From the NCBI RefSeq assembly GCF_030814215.1, contig NZ_JAUSUT010000001.1:744001-808000 (forward strand): 64,000 nucleotides of DNA, in the 5' to 3' direction. Of this stretch, positions 16,801 to 25,722 are shown piece by piece. The position numbers were made by a program, and so were the translations under genes. The DNA is from Amycolatopsis thermophila (GTDB lineage Bacteria; Actinomycetota; Actinomycetes; Mycobacteriales; Pseudonocardiaceae). Under the pieces are notes generated by a model, which had not been told where the DNA came from, made no database searches, and saw only the letters and a list, made by a program, of their open reading frames with translations. The first letter of the stretch is position 1. Every line of letters starts with the position of its first letter.

Positions 16801-18458
16801 GCCACGGCCTCCGCGATGGGACCGAGCGCGAGCGCGGGGACGAACGTCAGCGCCGCGACGAGAACGATGGTTCCGGCGAGCACGGACCCGAACAGCGGTC
16901 CGGTCGTCGGCAGGGTGCCCGCGGTCTCCGGCACCTTCTTCTGCGCCGCCAGCGAACCGGCCAGGCACAGGACCGCGATGATCGGCACGAACCGGCCGAT
17001 CAGCATCGCCACCGACAGCGACGACTGGAACCAGCCGGCGGTGACGGTGATCCCGGCGAACGCGCTGCCGTTGTTGTTGCCGGTCGAGGCGTAGGCGTAG
17101 AGCACTTCGGACAGTCCGTGCGGGCCGCTGTTGCCCAGCGCGCCCGTGGTGCCCGGCACGAGCAGCGCCGCGCCCGCGCCGAGCAGGACGACCGTCGGCA
17201 TCGCCAGCATCGCGACGGCGGCCGCGGTCACCTCGCGCTTGCCGAGCTTCTTGCCCAGGTACTCCGGGGTGCGCCCGACCATGAGGCCGGCCAGGAACAT
17301 CGCGATGATCGCCATCACCAGGATGCCGTAGAGGCCGGTACCGACGCCGCCGGGCGAGACCTCACCGAAGAGCATCTGCAGCAACGGCATCCCGCCGCCC
17401 AGGCCGCTGAAGCTGTCGTGCATCGCGTTGACCGCACCCGTCGACGTGCCGGTGGTGCTGGTGGCGAACAACGAGGACGCGCCGATGCCGAACCGCTGCT
17501 CCTTGCCCTCCAGGCCGGCTCCGGCCAGCAACGCGGCGGGTCCGTTCGGGTGCGACTCCGCCCACCAGGTGACGACCAGGACGAACGTCCACAGCAGACC
17601 CATCACCGACAGCAGGACGTACCCCTGCTTCGGGTTGCCGGCCAGCCTGCCGAACGTCCGGGTCAGCGACACCGGGATCACCAGGATGAGGAAGATCTCG
17701 ACCAGGTTCGTCCACGCGGTCGGGTTTTCGAAGGGGTGGGCGGAGTTGGCGTTGAAGATCCCGCCGCCGTTGGTGCCCAGCTCCTTGACGACCTCCTGGC
17801 TCGCGGTGGGCGCCAGGGAGATCGTGCTCGGCGTGCCGTCCACACCGGTCACGGTGACGCCGGCGCGCAGGCTCTGCGTGACGCCGAGCGCGATCAGCGC
17901 GATCGCGAACACCACCGCCACCGGCAACAGGATCCGCACGGTGCCACGGGTCAGGTCCACCCAGAAATTGCCGAGCCGGTCGGTCTTCGCGCGCGTGAAC
18001 CCGCGGATCAGCGCGATCGCGACGGCCAGCCCGACCCCGGCGGACAGGAAGTTCTGCACCGTCAGGCCGGCCATCTGCACCAGGTGACCCATCGTGGTCT
18101 CGGGCACGTAGGACTGCCAGTTGGTGTTCGTCACGAAGCTGACCGCGGTGTTGAACGCGACGCCCGGGCTGACCGGCCCGCGACCGAGGCTCAACGGCAG
18201 CAGCGGCTGCAGGCGCTGCAGCAGGTACAGGAAGACGATGGACACCAGCGAGAACCCGAGGACACCGAGCGCGTAAGTGGGCCAGCGCTGCTCGGAGGAC
18301 GGGTCGACGCGGAACACGCGGTACAGGCCGCGCTCGAGCTTCAGGTGCTTCTCACCGGTGAAGACGTGCGCCATGTAGTCGCCCAGCGGCTTGTGCACGA
18401 GCGCCAGCGCGGCGACGAGGATTCCGGCCGTGACCAGGCCGGACGCGAGGTCCGGCAT
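16797..18458 (-). CDS. kdpA: KdpA, potassium-binding channel-like subunit
   Basis: A 553-residue integral membrane protein with about ten helices and four pseudo-repeated selectivity-filter segments, including [30 protein letters not shown] and [10 protein letters not shown]. KdpA takes potassium from the periplasmic side and hands it to KdpB. Its ATG overlaps the kdpF stop (TGATG), so kdpF-kdpA-kdpB are tightly coupled. Confidence 0.97.
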   Translation of the reverse strand: MPDLASGLVTAGILVAALALVHKPLGDYMAHVFTGEKHLKLERGLYRVFRVDPSSEQRWPTYALGVLGFSLVSIVFLYLLQRLQPLLPLSLGRGPVSPGVAFNTAVSFVTNTNWQSYVPETTMGHLVQMAGLTVQNFLSAGVGLAVAIALIRGFTRAKTDRLGNFWVDLTRGTVRILLPVAVVFAIALIALGVTQSLRAGVTVTGVDGTPSTISLAPTASQEVVKELGTNGGGIFNANSAHPFENPTAWTNLVEIFLILVIPVSLTRTFGRLAGNPKQGYVLLSVMGLLWTFVLVVTWWAESHPNGPAALLAGAGLEGKEQRFGIGASSLFATSTTGTSTGAVNAMHDSFSGLGGGMPLLQMLFGEVSPGGVGTGLYGILVMAIIAMFLAGLMVGRTPEYLGKKLGKREVTAAAVAMLAMPTVVLLGAGAALLVPGTTGALGNSGPHGLSEVLYAYASTGNNNGSAFAGITVTAGWFQSSLSVAMLIGRFVPIIAVLCLAGSLAAQKKVPETAGTLPTTGPLFGSVLAGTIVLVAALTFVPALALGPIAEAVA

Positions 18459-18553
18459 CAGAACCTCTCCGGCTGCAGCAGCGCGACGAACAGGTAGACG
18501 ATCAGGCCCAGCGCCGTCACACCGCCGACGACGTCGGCCACCAGCCCCGTCAC
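18458..18553 (-). CDS. kdpF: KdpF, small stabilising subunit
   Basis: A 31-codon gene starting with GTG and encoding one transmembrane helix (VVGGVTALGLIVYLFVALL) followed by the family's typical QPERF C-terminus. KdpF is a lipid-like stabiliser of the KdpFABC complex. Its start overlaps the stop of the 27-codon ORF upstream (GTGA), and its stop overlaps the kdpA ATG. Confidence 0.92.
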   Translation of the reverse strand: MTGLVADVVGGVTALGLIVYLFVALLQPERF

Positions 18554-18633
18554 AACCGCTCCAGCCCGCGCAGCGTCAGCGCCAGCACCGCGAACCCCGC
18601 GACCAGCAGCACCGCGTACAGCAGATCCGCCAC
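18550..18633 (-). CDS. 27-residue single-helix membrane protein at the head of the kdp operon
   Basis: The GTG at 18631-18633 is preceded by GGAAGG six bases upstream, the best ribosome-binding site of the operon head. The peptide is nearly all transmembrane (LLYAVLLVAGFAVLALTL), ending in RGLERL. Its stop overlaps the GTG of kdpF by 4 bases, so kdpF translation appears to depend on it. It is not KdpF itself, which follows with its own signature. It may be a second small subunit or regulator of Kdp, or a coupling leader; this is inference. Confidence 0.7.
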   Translation of the reverse strand: MADLLYAVLLVAGFAVLALTLRGLERL

Positions 18634-18899
18634 TTCGCACCTTCCGACTCGGGTCACCTGGCCGGTGACCGCCCGGGTGACAGAGTGCGTCCGCGGTGTC
18701 CCGTTCCAGCGGTGGCCTGACGGCGCCTTGACGCGCCGCCGGGGCTCGTTTACGTGTTCTTGAGGTGCGTGTGCATCCAGTCACAGTGCGTGAAAATCAT
18801 CCGTCAGAGCGGTCAGATCGGGCAGACAGTTACCGGTGAGTTGTGTTACCACGGTGTTACGCATAGTTGTACTTGCTAAGCATCGGGAGGGTAGTACGC
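18634..18899. promoter_or_regulatory. Divergent promoter region between the kdp operon and asnB
   Basis: These 266 bp must hold the promoters of both the minus-strand kdp operon and plus-strand asnB. A direct repeat, TGTTACC then GTGTTACG about 11 bases on, lies at 18842-18861, some 40-60 bp before asnB, in an AT-richer stretch; it may be a regulator site. A GC-rich inverted repeat (GGCGCCTTGACGCGCCGCC) lies near 18722. I see no known riboswitch fold. Confidence 0.45.
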
Positions 18900-20738
18900 A
18901 TGTGCGGAATCACCGGCTGGGTCGCCTACGACTCGGATCTCACCCAGCGGCGCGAGGTGCTCGACGCGATGACGGGCACCATGGCCTGCCGCGGCCCCGA
19001 CGACGAGGGCACCTGGATCGCCCCGCACGCGGCGCTGGGGCACCGGCGTCTGGCCATCATCGACCTGCCCGGCGGACGCCAGCCGATGTCGGTGACCACG
19101 CCCGCCGGCGAGGTCGCGATGGTCTACAGCGGCGAGGCCTACAACTTCGCCGAGCTGCGCCGCGAACTGGAGGGCAAGGGCCACACCTTCCGGACCGACA
19201 GCGACACCGAGGTCGTGCTGCACGGCTACCTCGAATGGGGCGAGGCCGTCGCCGACCACCTCAACGGCATGTACGCCTTCGCCATCTGGGACGCCCGCGA
19301 CGACAAGCTCGTCATGATCCGCGACCGGATGGGCATCAAGCCGTTCTACTACTACCCCACGCGCGACGGGGTGCTGTTCGGCTCCGAGCCCAAGGCGATC
19401 CTCGCCAACCCGGCGGCGCGGAAGGTCGTGGACGCCGACGGGCTGCGTGAGCTGTTCTCCTTCACCAAGCGGCCGGGTTGGTCGCTGTGGCACGGGATGT
19501 CCGAAGTGGAGCCCGGCACGATCGTCCGCGTCGACCGCGACGGCGTGCACACCCGAACCTACTGGAAGCTCGAGGCGCGCGAGCACACCGACGACCAGGA
19601 GACGACCGTCGCGCGGGTGCGCGAGCTGATGACCGACATCGTGCACCGGCAGCTGGTCGCCGACGTACCGCGCTGCGTGCTGCTGTCCGGTGGCCTGGAC
19701 TCCAGCGCGATCACCGGTCTGGCCGCGGCCCGGCTGCGTGAGGATGGCGAGCAGCTGCGCACGTTCTCGGTCGACTTCGTCGGGCAGGAGGAGAACTTCA
19801 AGCCCGACGAGATGCGCGACACCCCGGACTCGCCGTTCATCCGGGACGTGGCGAAGCTGGTCGACTCGGCGCACCAGGACGTCGTGCTGGACCCGGCGGC
19901 GCTGTCCGACCCGGAGGTGCGCCGCGCGGTGGTGAGGGCGCGGGACATCCCGGCCGGCATGGGCGACATGGACACCTCGCTGTACCTGCTGTTCAAGGCC
20001 ATCCGATCGGAGTCGACGGTGGCACTGTCCGGCGAGTCGGCCGACGAGGTGTTCGGCGGGTACCGGTGGTTCCACGACGACACCGCCCGCAACGCCGACA
20101 CCTTCCCGTGGCTGGCGTTCCGGACCGGCGTGCAGGACGGCGGGAACCTGTTGCGCGGGGACGTTTCCCGGACGCTGGACCTGGACGGCTACATCGCCGA
20201 CCAGTACCGGACCGCGCTGGGCCAGGTCGAGCACCTGGACGGGGCGAGCGGCCTGGAACGGCGGATGCGCGAGGTGTGCCACCTGCACCTGACCCGGATG
20301 GTGCGGGCGCTGCTGGACCGCAAGGACCGCGCGTCGATGGCGGTCGGGCTCGAGGTGCGGGTGCCGTTCTGCGACCACCGGCTCGTCGAGTACGTCTACA
20401 ACACGCCGTGGTCGCTCAAGACGTTTGACGGCCGGGAGAAGAGCCTGCTGCGGCACGCGACCAAGCACGTGCTGCCGCAGTCCGTTGTGGACCGGGTGAA
20501 GAGCCCGTACCCGTCCACCCAGGACCCCGGCTACGCGGCCGTGTTGCAGCAGCAGGCCAAGGAAGTGCTGGCGCAGAAGGACAGTCCGGTGTTCGAGCTG
20601 GCCGACCGCGGGTGGGTCACCGAGGCCGTGGGCCAGGACCCGGCCGCCATGACGTCCCTGACGCGCCACGGCCTGGACCGGCTGCTCGACCTGCGCCACT
20701 GGTTCGACATCTACCGCCCGGAGCTGCGGCTGGCGTAG
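18900..20738 (+). CDS. asnB: Glutamine-hydrolysing asparagine synthetase
   Basis: A 612-residue class II amidotransferase that makes asparagine from aspartate, ATP and glutamine. The ATG at 18900 puts the catalytic Cys at position 2 (MCGITGW), and GGGAGGG lies 9 bases upstream. The glutaminase domain (1-200) includes CRGPDDEG and NGMYAFAIWD. The synthetase domain has the PP-loop LLSGGLDSSAITG near residues 260-272 and ALSGESADEVFGGY. The gene is monocistronic and divergent from kdp. Confidence 0.93.
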   Translation: MCGITGWVAYDSDLTQRREVLDAMTGTMACRGPDDEGTWIAPHAALGHRRLAIIDLPGGRQPMSVTTPAGEVAMVYSGEAYNFAELRRELEGKGHTFRTDSDTEVVLHGYLEWGEAVADHLNGMYAFAIWDARDDKLVMIRDRMGIKPFYYYPTRDGVLFGSEPKAILANPAARKVVDADGLRELFSFTKRPGWSLWHGMSEVEPGTIVRVDRDGVHTRTYWKLEAREHTDDQETTVARVRELMTDIVHRQLVADVPRCVLLSGGLDSSAITGLAAARLREDGEQLRTFSVDFVGQEENFKPDEMRDTPDSPFIRDVAKLVDSAHQDVVLDPAALSDPEVRRAVVRARDIPAGMGDMDTSLYLLFKAIRSESTVALSGESADEVFGGYRWFHDDTARNADTFPWLAFRTGVQDGGNLLRGDVSRTLDLDGYIADQYRTALGQVEHLDGASGLERRMREVCHLHLTRMVRALLDRKDRASMAVGLEVRVPFCDHRLVEYVYNTPWSLKTFDGREKSLLRHATKHVLPQSVVDRVKSPYPSTQDPGYAAVLQQQAKEVLAQKDSPVFELADRGWVTEAVGQDPAAMTSLTRHGLDRLLDLRHWFDIYRPELRLA

Positions 20739-20819
20739 CTGAAAATTCCCTGTGAAGTTCAGACATAGGGCACAAGTGGGTATGCGGGAGCGTTGAACAG
20801 GTCAGGAGAGGTGAGACAG

Positions 20820-21341
20820 ATGACCCAAGCATTCACGCAGACCGCGTTCTCAGGCGCTCGCACCGCCCCGCAGCTCCCGACCCTGCCCACCGGCTGGCCG
20901 ATCGGGTCGTACGAGTCCTACGAAGAGGCCCAGCGGGCCGTCGACCACCTCGCCGATCACGACTTCCCCGTGGCGGACGTCACGATCGTCGGCGTCGAGC
21001 CGATGCTGGTCGAGCGGGTCGCGGGCAAGCTCAGCTGGGGGCGGGTGCTCGGGGGCGCCGCGATGTCGGGTGCCTGGTTCGGTGTGTTCGTCGGCTTGCT
21101 GCTGACGTGGTTCACGCCGGGCGCCGGGCTGCTGCCGATCCTGTTCGGGCTCGTCGCCGGTGTCGCCTTCAGCATGGTGTTCGCCGCCATCAGCTACGGC
21201 GCGACCCGCGGCCGCCGCGACTTCGTGTCGCAGACGCAGCTCGTCGCGCGGCGCTACGACGTGCTGAGCCAGCCCCGCAACGCCGAGAAGGGCCGCGACC
21301 TGCTGGCGAACCTGGCGGCGCGGACGCACGCCTTCAACTGA
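20820..21341 (+). CDS. General stress protein 17M/YflT-domain membrane protein
   Basis: A 173-residue protein with a strong ribosome-binding site (AGGAGAGG) before its ATG. Residues 25-70 match the YflT/general-stress domain (GSYESYEEAQRAVDHLAD, then VTIVGVEP). Two transmembrane helices follow (about 80-100 and 105-128), then a basic cytoplasmic tail. Homologues are induced by heat or envelope stress; the biochemical role is unknown. It ends at a strong terminator. Confidence 0.82.
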   Translation: MTQAFTQTAFSGARTAPQLPTLPTGWPIGSYESYEEAQRAVDHLADHDFPVADVTIVGVEPMLVERVAGKLSWGRVLGGAAMSGAWFGVFVGLLLTWFTPGAGLLPILFGLVAGVAFSMVFAAISYGATRGRRDFVSQTQLVARRYDVLSQPRNAEKGRDLLANLAARTHAFN

Positions 21342-21357
21342 ACTCCCTGACCCCGAA

Positions 21358-21394
21358 AGCCCCGGACCGCGCCGCGGTTCGGGGCTTCTTCTTC
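21358..21394 (+). terminator. Rho-independent terminator after the YflT-type gene
   Basis: A 14-bp stem (21358-21371 with 21373-21386, one G-U pair) is followed by TCTTCTTC. It begins 16 bases after the stop codon and separates this gene from convergent idi. Confidence 0.8.
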
Positions 21395-21441
21395 GCCCGC
21401 GCCGGATCGCGTCCCGCGTGCACGAGCGCACCGGCCGGCTG

Positions 21442-21987
21442 TCAGCGCTGCGTCGCACCCGCCGAAAGTGCTTCCGCCAGCCGCGGCACCTGGAGCCGCG
21501 ACCACGGGCTGAACACGAACGGCGTGCGGCTCATGCTCTCCACGAGATCACCCCACCCGGCCCACTGCCACTCGCACACCTCGTCCGGTTCGGGCAGCGG
21601 GTCGGCGGCCGCCTCGGCGACCCACACCGGGCAGAACTCGTTCTCCACGACCCCGCCCGCGTCGGTGGCCGTGTAGCGGAAGTCGGGCAGCACCTCCCAC
21701 AGGCCGGTGACCTCGAAGCCGAGCTCCTGCTTCGCGCGGCGGGCGATGGCCGACGCCATGTCCTCGCCCGGGCCGGGGTGACCGCAGAACGAGTTGGTCC
21801 ACACCCCGGGCCAGGTCTTCTTGCCGATCGCCCGGCGCGTCAGCAGCACGCGCCCGCCGGAGTCGAAGACGTAGCAGGAGAACGCCAGGTGCAACGGGGT
21901 GTGTGCGTCGTGCACCGTCCTCTTCGGGGCCGTCCCGATCGGGACGAACCGCTCGTCGAGCAGCACCACGAGTTCTTCCTGGGGCAC
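21442..21987 (-). CDS. idi: Isopentenyl-diphosphate delta-isomerase, type 1
   Basis: A 181-residue Nudix-fold enzyme interconverting IPP and DMAPP for isoprenoid synthesis. It has the catalytic Cys in NSFCGHPGPGE, the Glu in ENEFCPVWVA, the metal-binding His residues of TPLHLAFSCYVF, and WTNSFCGHP typical of type 1. It starts with GTG 18 bases after the mutM stop on the same strand, so it is probably cotranscribed with mutM. Confidence 0.95.
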   Translation of the reverse strand: MPQEELVVLLDERFVPIGTAPKRTVHDAHTPLHLAFSCYVFDSGGRVLLTRRAIGKKTWPGVWTNSFCGHPGPGEDMASAIARRAKQELGFEVTGLWEVLPDFRYTATDAGGVVENEFCPVWVAEAAADPLPEPDEVCEWQWAGWGDLVESMSRTPFVFSPWSRLQVPRLAEALSAGATQR

Positions 21988-22005
21988 GTGTCCCGCCTTC
22001 CCGAG

Positions 22006-22869
22006 TCAGTGCGTGCGGCGCGGCCGGGGCTGGCAGCGCGGGCAGAAGTAGGACGACCGGTTCATGAACGGCTCGCGGCGGATGGGCGTGCCGCAGCGGC
22101 GGCACGGCCGGTCACCCTGGCCGTAGACGTTCAGCGAACGGTCGAAGTAGCCGGACTGGCCGTTGACGTTGACGTAGAGCGCGTCGAACGACGTGCCGCC
22201 GGCCTGGAGCGCCTCGTTCATCACCTCGGTGGCAGCCTCGAGGACGGCCGCGCCCTGGGCGCGCGTCAGCTTCTCGGTGGGACGGGCCCAGTGCAGGCGG
22301 GCGCGCCACAGCGACTCGTCGGCGTAGATGTTGCCCACACCGGAGACCAGGGTCTGGTCCAGCAGGGCGCGCTTGATCTCGGTGCGACGGGAACGCAGGG
22401 CCTGGACCGCCCGGGCCGGGTCGAACGCCGGGTCCATCGGATCACGGGCGATGTGCGCGATGGGCGAGGGCAGGAGGACGCCGTCGGAGTCGACCAGGTC
22501 GGCCAGCGCGAGGCCGCCGAACGTGCGCTGGTCGACGAACCGCAGCTCGGGACCGCCGTCGTCGAAGCGGAAGCGCACGCGCAGGTGCTTCTCGTCGGGC
22601 GTGCCCTCCGGCTGGACGAGCATCTGGCCGCTCATGCCCAGGTGCGCGAGGATCGCCTCCTTGTCGGAGAGCTCCAGCCAGAGGTACTTGCCGCGGCGGC
22701 GGGCCGCCTCGATGCGCGCGCCGGCGAGGCGGCCGGTGAAGTCGTCCGGGCCCAGCTCGTGACGCCGGATCGCACGCGGGTGCAGCACCTCGACACGCGC
22801 GATCGCCCGGCCCGCGACGTGGGCCTGCAGCCCACGGCGGACCACTTCGACTTCGGGAAGCTCCGGCAC
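22006..22869 (-). CDS. mutM: Formamidopyrimidine-DNA glycosylase
   Basis: A 287-residue base-excision repair enzyme removing oxidised purines such as 8-oxoguanine. The N-terminal PELPEVE supplies the catalytic Pro and Glu after removal of Met, the central helix-two-turn-helix includes [12 protein letters not shown], and the C-terminal zinc finger has CRRCG and CPRCQ. The GTG start is preceded by TAGGGT with a 6-base gap, which fits a leaderless mRNA. It is separated from rnc by 181 bp with a hairpin. Confidence 0.97.
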   Translation of the reverse strand: MPELPEVEVVRRGLQAHVAGRAIARVEVLHPRAIRRHELGPDDFTGRLAGARIEAARRRGKYLWLELSDKEAILAHLGMSGQMLVQPEGTPDEKHLRVRFRFDDGGPELRFVDQRTFGGLALADLVDSDGVLLPSPIAHIARDPMDPAFDPARAVQALRSRRTEIKRALLDQTLVSGVGNIYADESLWRARLHWARPTEKLTRAQGAAVLEAATEVMNEALQAGGTSFDALYVNVNGQSGYFDRSLNVYGQGDRPCRRCGTPIRREPFMNRSSYFCPRCQPRPRRTH

Positions 22870-23001
22870 TCCACCACCCTATCCACGACCACCGACAATC
22901 CCCGACGTCCGACCGGGTCGCATGACGACGACGCAGCGTGACACCGGGCAGGTTCCACGAGGACCCAACGCGTCACGCTCACCGGATGTGCCGGGAACGA
23001 C

Positions 23002-23039
23002 GAAGCCGGGCCGCTGCACCACGGCAGCAACCCGGCTTC
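23002..23039 (-). terminator. Hairpin downstream of rnc
   Basis: The arms GAAGCCGGG (23002-23010) and CCCGGCTTC (23031-23039) pair perfectly over 9 bp, and the loop can pair further (CGCTGC/GCAG). It lies 11 bases past the rnc stop; only a weak T-rich tail follows on the minus strand, as is common in GC-rich actinobacteria. Confidence 0.55.
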
Positions 23040-23050
23040 CGAACAGCGAA

Positions 23051-23791
23051 CTACTCCGAGCCCTCGGGCTTCAGCTCCTCCGACAGCGAGCGCCACGCGG
23101 TCTCGGCCGCCTTCTGCTCGGCTTCCTTCTTCGTGGTGCCGTTGCCGTTGCCCAGGTCGCGCCCGGCCACGAGGACCGTCGCGCTGAACTCCTTGCGGTG
23201 GTCGGGCCCGGTGTCCTCCACCTTGTACTCCGGGACGCCCAGACCGGCCGACGCGGTCAGCTCCTGCAGGCTCGTCTTCCAGTCCAGCCCGGCCCCGCGC
23301 AGCGGAGCCTCGGCCAGCAGCGCGTCGAACAGGCGGTGCACCAGATCGCGCGCCGCGTCGATGCCGTGCGCCAGGTAGACCGCACCGATGACGGCCTCGA
23401 GCCCGTCGGCGAGGATGCTCGCCTTGTCGCGCCCGCCGGTGAGCTCCTCGCCCTTGCCCAGCAGCAGGTGCGCACCGAGACCACCGTCGCCGAGCCCGCG
23501 CGCCACTCCGGCCAGGGCGTGCATGTTGACCACGCTGGCCCGCAGCTTCGCGAGCTGCCCCTCCGGCAGATCGGGGTGCGTGCGGTACAGGTGGTCGGTG
23601 ACGACGAGACCGAGCACGGCGTCGCCGAGGAACTCGAGCCGCTCGTTAGGCGGCAACCCACCGTTCTCGTACGCGTACGAACGGTGGGTGAGCGCTAGCG
23701 TGAGCAGCTCGGCGTCGAGGTCGACGCCGAGCGCTTCGAGCAACGGTTTCGGGTCGGCGGCCGGCCCTCCCGATCTCGACCTGCCCCCCAT
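23051..23791 (-). CDS. rnc: Ribonuclease III
   Basis: A 246-residue double-strand-specific endoribonuclease for rRNA processing and mRNA turnover. The signature [16 protein letters not shown] lies near residue 49, metal ligands in [13 protein letters not shown], and a C-terminal double-stranded RNA-binding domain includes [18 protein letters not shown]. The ATG at 23789-23791 is chosen for length and start of homology. It lies 14 bp after rpmF, in the standard yceD-rpmF-rnc-mutM order. Confidence 0.97.
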   Translation of the reverse strand: MGGRSRSGGPAADPKPLLEALGVDLDAELLTLALTHRSYAYENGGLPPNERLEFLGDAVLGLVVTDHLYRTHPDLPEGQLAKLRASVVNMHALAGVARGLGDGGLGAHLLLGKGEELTGGRDKASILADGLEAVIGAVYLAHGIDAARDLVHRLFDALLAEAPLRGAGLDWKTSLQELTASAGLGVPEYKVEDTGPDHRKEFSATVLVAGRDLGNGNGTTKKEAEQKAAETAWRSLSEELKPEGSE

Positions 23792-23805
23792 ACTGGTCAG
23801 CGACC

Positions 23806-23988
23806 TCAGGCGGGCTCGACGACCTGACGACCGTCGTACTGGCCGCAGGTCGGGCAGGCCACGTGCTGCGGCTTCGGCTGCCGGCAGGCCCGGTTCGAGC
23901 AGGGCACCAGCTGCACGGGCGTCGCCTTCCACTGCGCACGACGGTGGCGCGTGTTGGAGCGCGACATCTTCCGCTTCGGGACGGCCAC
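23806..23988 (-). CDS. rpmF: 50S ribosomal protein L32
   Basis: A 60-residue basic protein (GTG start) opening [20 protein letters not shown]. It has Cys residues in PCSNRAC and ACPTCG, placed like the L32 zinc ribbon. It is flanked by yceD and rnc as usual. Confidence 0.97.
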   Translation of the reverse strand: MAVPKRKMSRSNTRHRRAQWKATPVQLVPCSNRACRQPKPQHVACPTCGQYDGRQVVEPA

Positions 23989-24063
23989 GACTGAATCTCC
24001 TCATCCACGGTTCGCTCACGCGGGCGCGAGCGTGCTTACTCAATGCTTACGAGCTGATGCCCG

Positions 24064-24651
24064 TCAGGCTTGCCGGCCGGGCCCGCCCGAGGACGAGTCG
24101 TCGAAACGCTCGACCAGCGCGGCCCACCGAGGGTCTATCGTCTCATGCCCGTGTCCGGGCTCGAGATCGGCCCACTTCCCACCGCATTCCGGGCACAGCC
24201 CCGGGCAGTCCTCGCGGCAGAGCGGGACCTGCGGCAGGGCCAGCACGACGGCGTCGCGGACCAGTGGTTCGAGATCGATCCGGTCGTCGACCAGGCGCGC
24301 GACCTCGTCCTCGTCGGTGGTCTCGTCGGTGGTCGAGTCCGGGTAGGCGAACAGCTCGGTCAGCTCGACCTCGACCTCGTCGGAGATCGGGTCGAGGCAG
24401 CGGGAGCAGGCGCCGGTCGTGCGCGCCGCGGCGGTGCCGGTGACCAGCACGCCCTCGACCACCGATTCGAGCAGCAGGTCCAGCTCGACCTCGGCGCCCG
24501 CGGGCACGACGATCACGTCGGGCACGCCCAGCTCGACGCTGGTCGGCGCGGTGCGCTGGATGGCGCGGCTCAGGCCGGCGCGCCGGCCCAGCTCACGGGT
24601 GTCGACGACCCACGGATTGCGGGCGTCGGGAGAGTCACTGTGCTGAGACAT
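24064..24651 (-). CDS. YceD/DUF177-family protein
   Basis: A 195-residue protein of the family encoded next to rpmF in most bacteria and linked to 23S rRNA or ribosome maturation. It has the CSRCLDP motif near residue 90, an acidic middle segment, and a C-terminal Cys cluster (LCREDCPGLCPECGG) as in other members. It starts with ATG and lies 75 bp upstream of rpmF. Confidence 0.9.
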   Translation of the reverse strand: MSQHSDSPDARNPWVVDTRELGRRAGLSRAIQRTAPTSVELGVPDVIVVPAGAEVELDLLLESVVEGVLVTGTAAARTTGACSRCLDPISDEVEVELTELFAYPDSTTDETTDEDEVARLVDDRIDLEPLVRDAVVLALPQVPLCREDCPGLCPECGGKWADLEPGHGHETIDPRWAALVERFDDSSSGGPGRQA

Positions 24652-24706
24652 CGGTCCGTTGTGTCGGGGGCGGAAGGCAACCCCACTACTGTACGCCTCC
24701 GCCGGA

Positions 24707-25429
24707 TCAGGGCTGGAAGTCGTACAGGGGTGTTTGCCGCTGGGACAGGCCGGACGGGGCGCGCAGGTGGTTGCGGCCGGAGTCGACCGTGCGCAGGGTC
24801 GTGGACAGCAGTTCGGAGAACTCGGCGAGCTTGCCGTCGACGTAGGCGTCGCAGTCGGCGCGCTGGCGGTCGGCCTCGGCGTGGGCCTCGTCGACGATGC
24901 GCGCGGACTCGGCGTGCGCGGCCTGCACGACCTCGGTCTGCGACACCAGCCGGGACTGCTCGTGGCGGCCGTCCTCGACGGCCCGCTCGTAGGCGTCGCG
25001 ACCGGCCTGCATCATCCGCTCGGCCTCGGCACGGGCCCGCTCGGTGAGGTTGTGGTACTCGGCCTGGCCCGCGGCGATCATGCGCTCGGCCTCGGCGCGG
25101 GCGTCGGCCATGACCTGCTCGGCGCGCGCCTGCGCGTCGGCGATCATGCGCTCGGCCTCGGCGGCGGCCTCGGAGGTGACCCGCTCGGCCTCGGCGGTGG
25201 CGTCGTTGACCGTGGTCTCGGCCTGGCTGCGGGCCTTGTTGATCAGGTCGTCGCGCTGGTCGAGCACGTCCTGCGCGTCGTCGACCTCGCGGGGCAGCGC
25301 GTCGCGCACGTCGTCGAGCAGCTCGAGGACGTCCCCGCGGGGAACCACGCAGCTGGACGTCATGGGCACCCCGCGTGCCTCTTCGACGATCGTGACGAGC
25401 TCGTCCAGCGCCTCGAACACCCGGTACAC
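24707..25429 (-). CDS. sepIVA: SepIVA-type DivIVA-domain coiled-coil septation protein
   Basis: A 240-residue protein. The N-terminus YRVFEALDELVTIVEEARG then GVPMTSSCVVPRGDVLELLD matches mycobacterial SepIVA (Rv2927c/Wag31-like). Residues 60-175 form a regular coiled coil built of Ala/Glu/Arg heptads (AEAERM repeated). RLVSQTEVVQAAHAES and YVDGKLAEF are also conserved. In mycobacteria it works in septation and in regulating envelope synthesis at the intracellular membrane domain. GTG start with AGGGAG five bases upstream. The synteny (coaD upstream, yceD-rpmF downstream) supports the call. Confidence 0.9.
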   Translation of the reverse strand: MYRVFEALDELVTIVEEARGVPMTSSCVVPRGDVLELLDDVRDALPREVDDAQDVLDQRDDLINKARSQAETTVNDATAEAERVTSEAAAEAERMIADAQARAEQVMADARAEAERMIAAGQAEYHNLTERARAEAERMMQAGRDAYERAVEDGRHEQSRLVSQTEVVQAAHAESARIVDEAHAEADRQRADCDAYVDGKLAEFSELLSTTLRTVDSGRNHLRAPSGLSQRQTPLYDFQP

Positions 25430-25479
25430 AGCGACTCCCTAGGTGGCCTTTCCCCATCCGGCTTGACCACAAGTCTGCC

Positions 25480-25505
25480 CGTTCCCCCGGGGAAACGGGG
25501 GAACG
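25480..25505 (-). terminator. Hairpin between coaD and sepIVA
   Basis: The perfect 9-bp stem CGTTCCCCC/GGGGGAACG (25480-25488 with 25497-25505) has an 8-base loop. It lies downstream of coaD and its RNase relic and about 50 bp upstream of sepIVA. It may be a terminator for the coaD unit; there is no strong T-run. Confidence 0.45.
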
Positions 25506-25535
25506 CTGCGTCACCGGGCGTGTCAAGAGGAACAC

Positions 25536-25721
25536 TCAGGACGTCACGTCGACCAACTCGAAGCCGGCGTAGTGGTCGCCGGTGCAGAAGTGCTCCCCCG
25601 CCGAGCCGGTCCCGTCCTGCTCGTACGGGTACGGGCCGCCCTGCCGGATCAGCGGGTAGGTGTCGGTGGCTTCGGGCGCGGAGCGCGACCACCAGGCGGC
25701 CGAAAGGTGAACCGTCGCCCG
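25536..25721 (-). pseudogene. Relic of an RNase Sa/T1-type secreted ribonuclease with an internal deletion
   Basis: One minus-strand frame ending in TGA at 25536-25538 reads PEATDTYPLIRQGGPYPYEQ, then DGTGSAG, then EHFCTGDHYAGFELVDV. The first block matches the N-terminal part of RNase Sa (PEATDTLNLIASDGPFPY) and the second matches its C-terminus (EDYYTGDHYATFSLID), including the catalytic His region. The middle with the catalytic Glu and Arg residues is absent, the two ends being joined in frame. No start codon or signal peptide precedes it before the coaD stop. It is evidently a decayed gene. Confidence 0.65.
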
Positions 25722-25722
25722 G

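Noticed and set aside
18634-18899. c-di-AMP (ydaO) riboswitch ahead of kdp
   Set aside because: Neither strand shows the conserved ydaO core or its long pseudosymmetric helices; only short palindromes are present.
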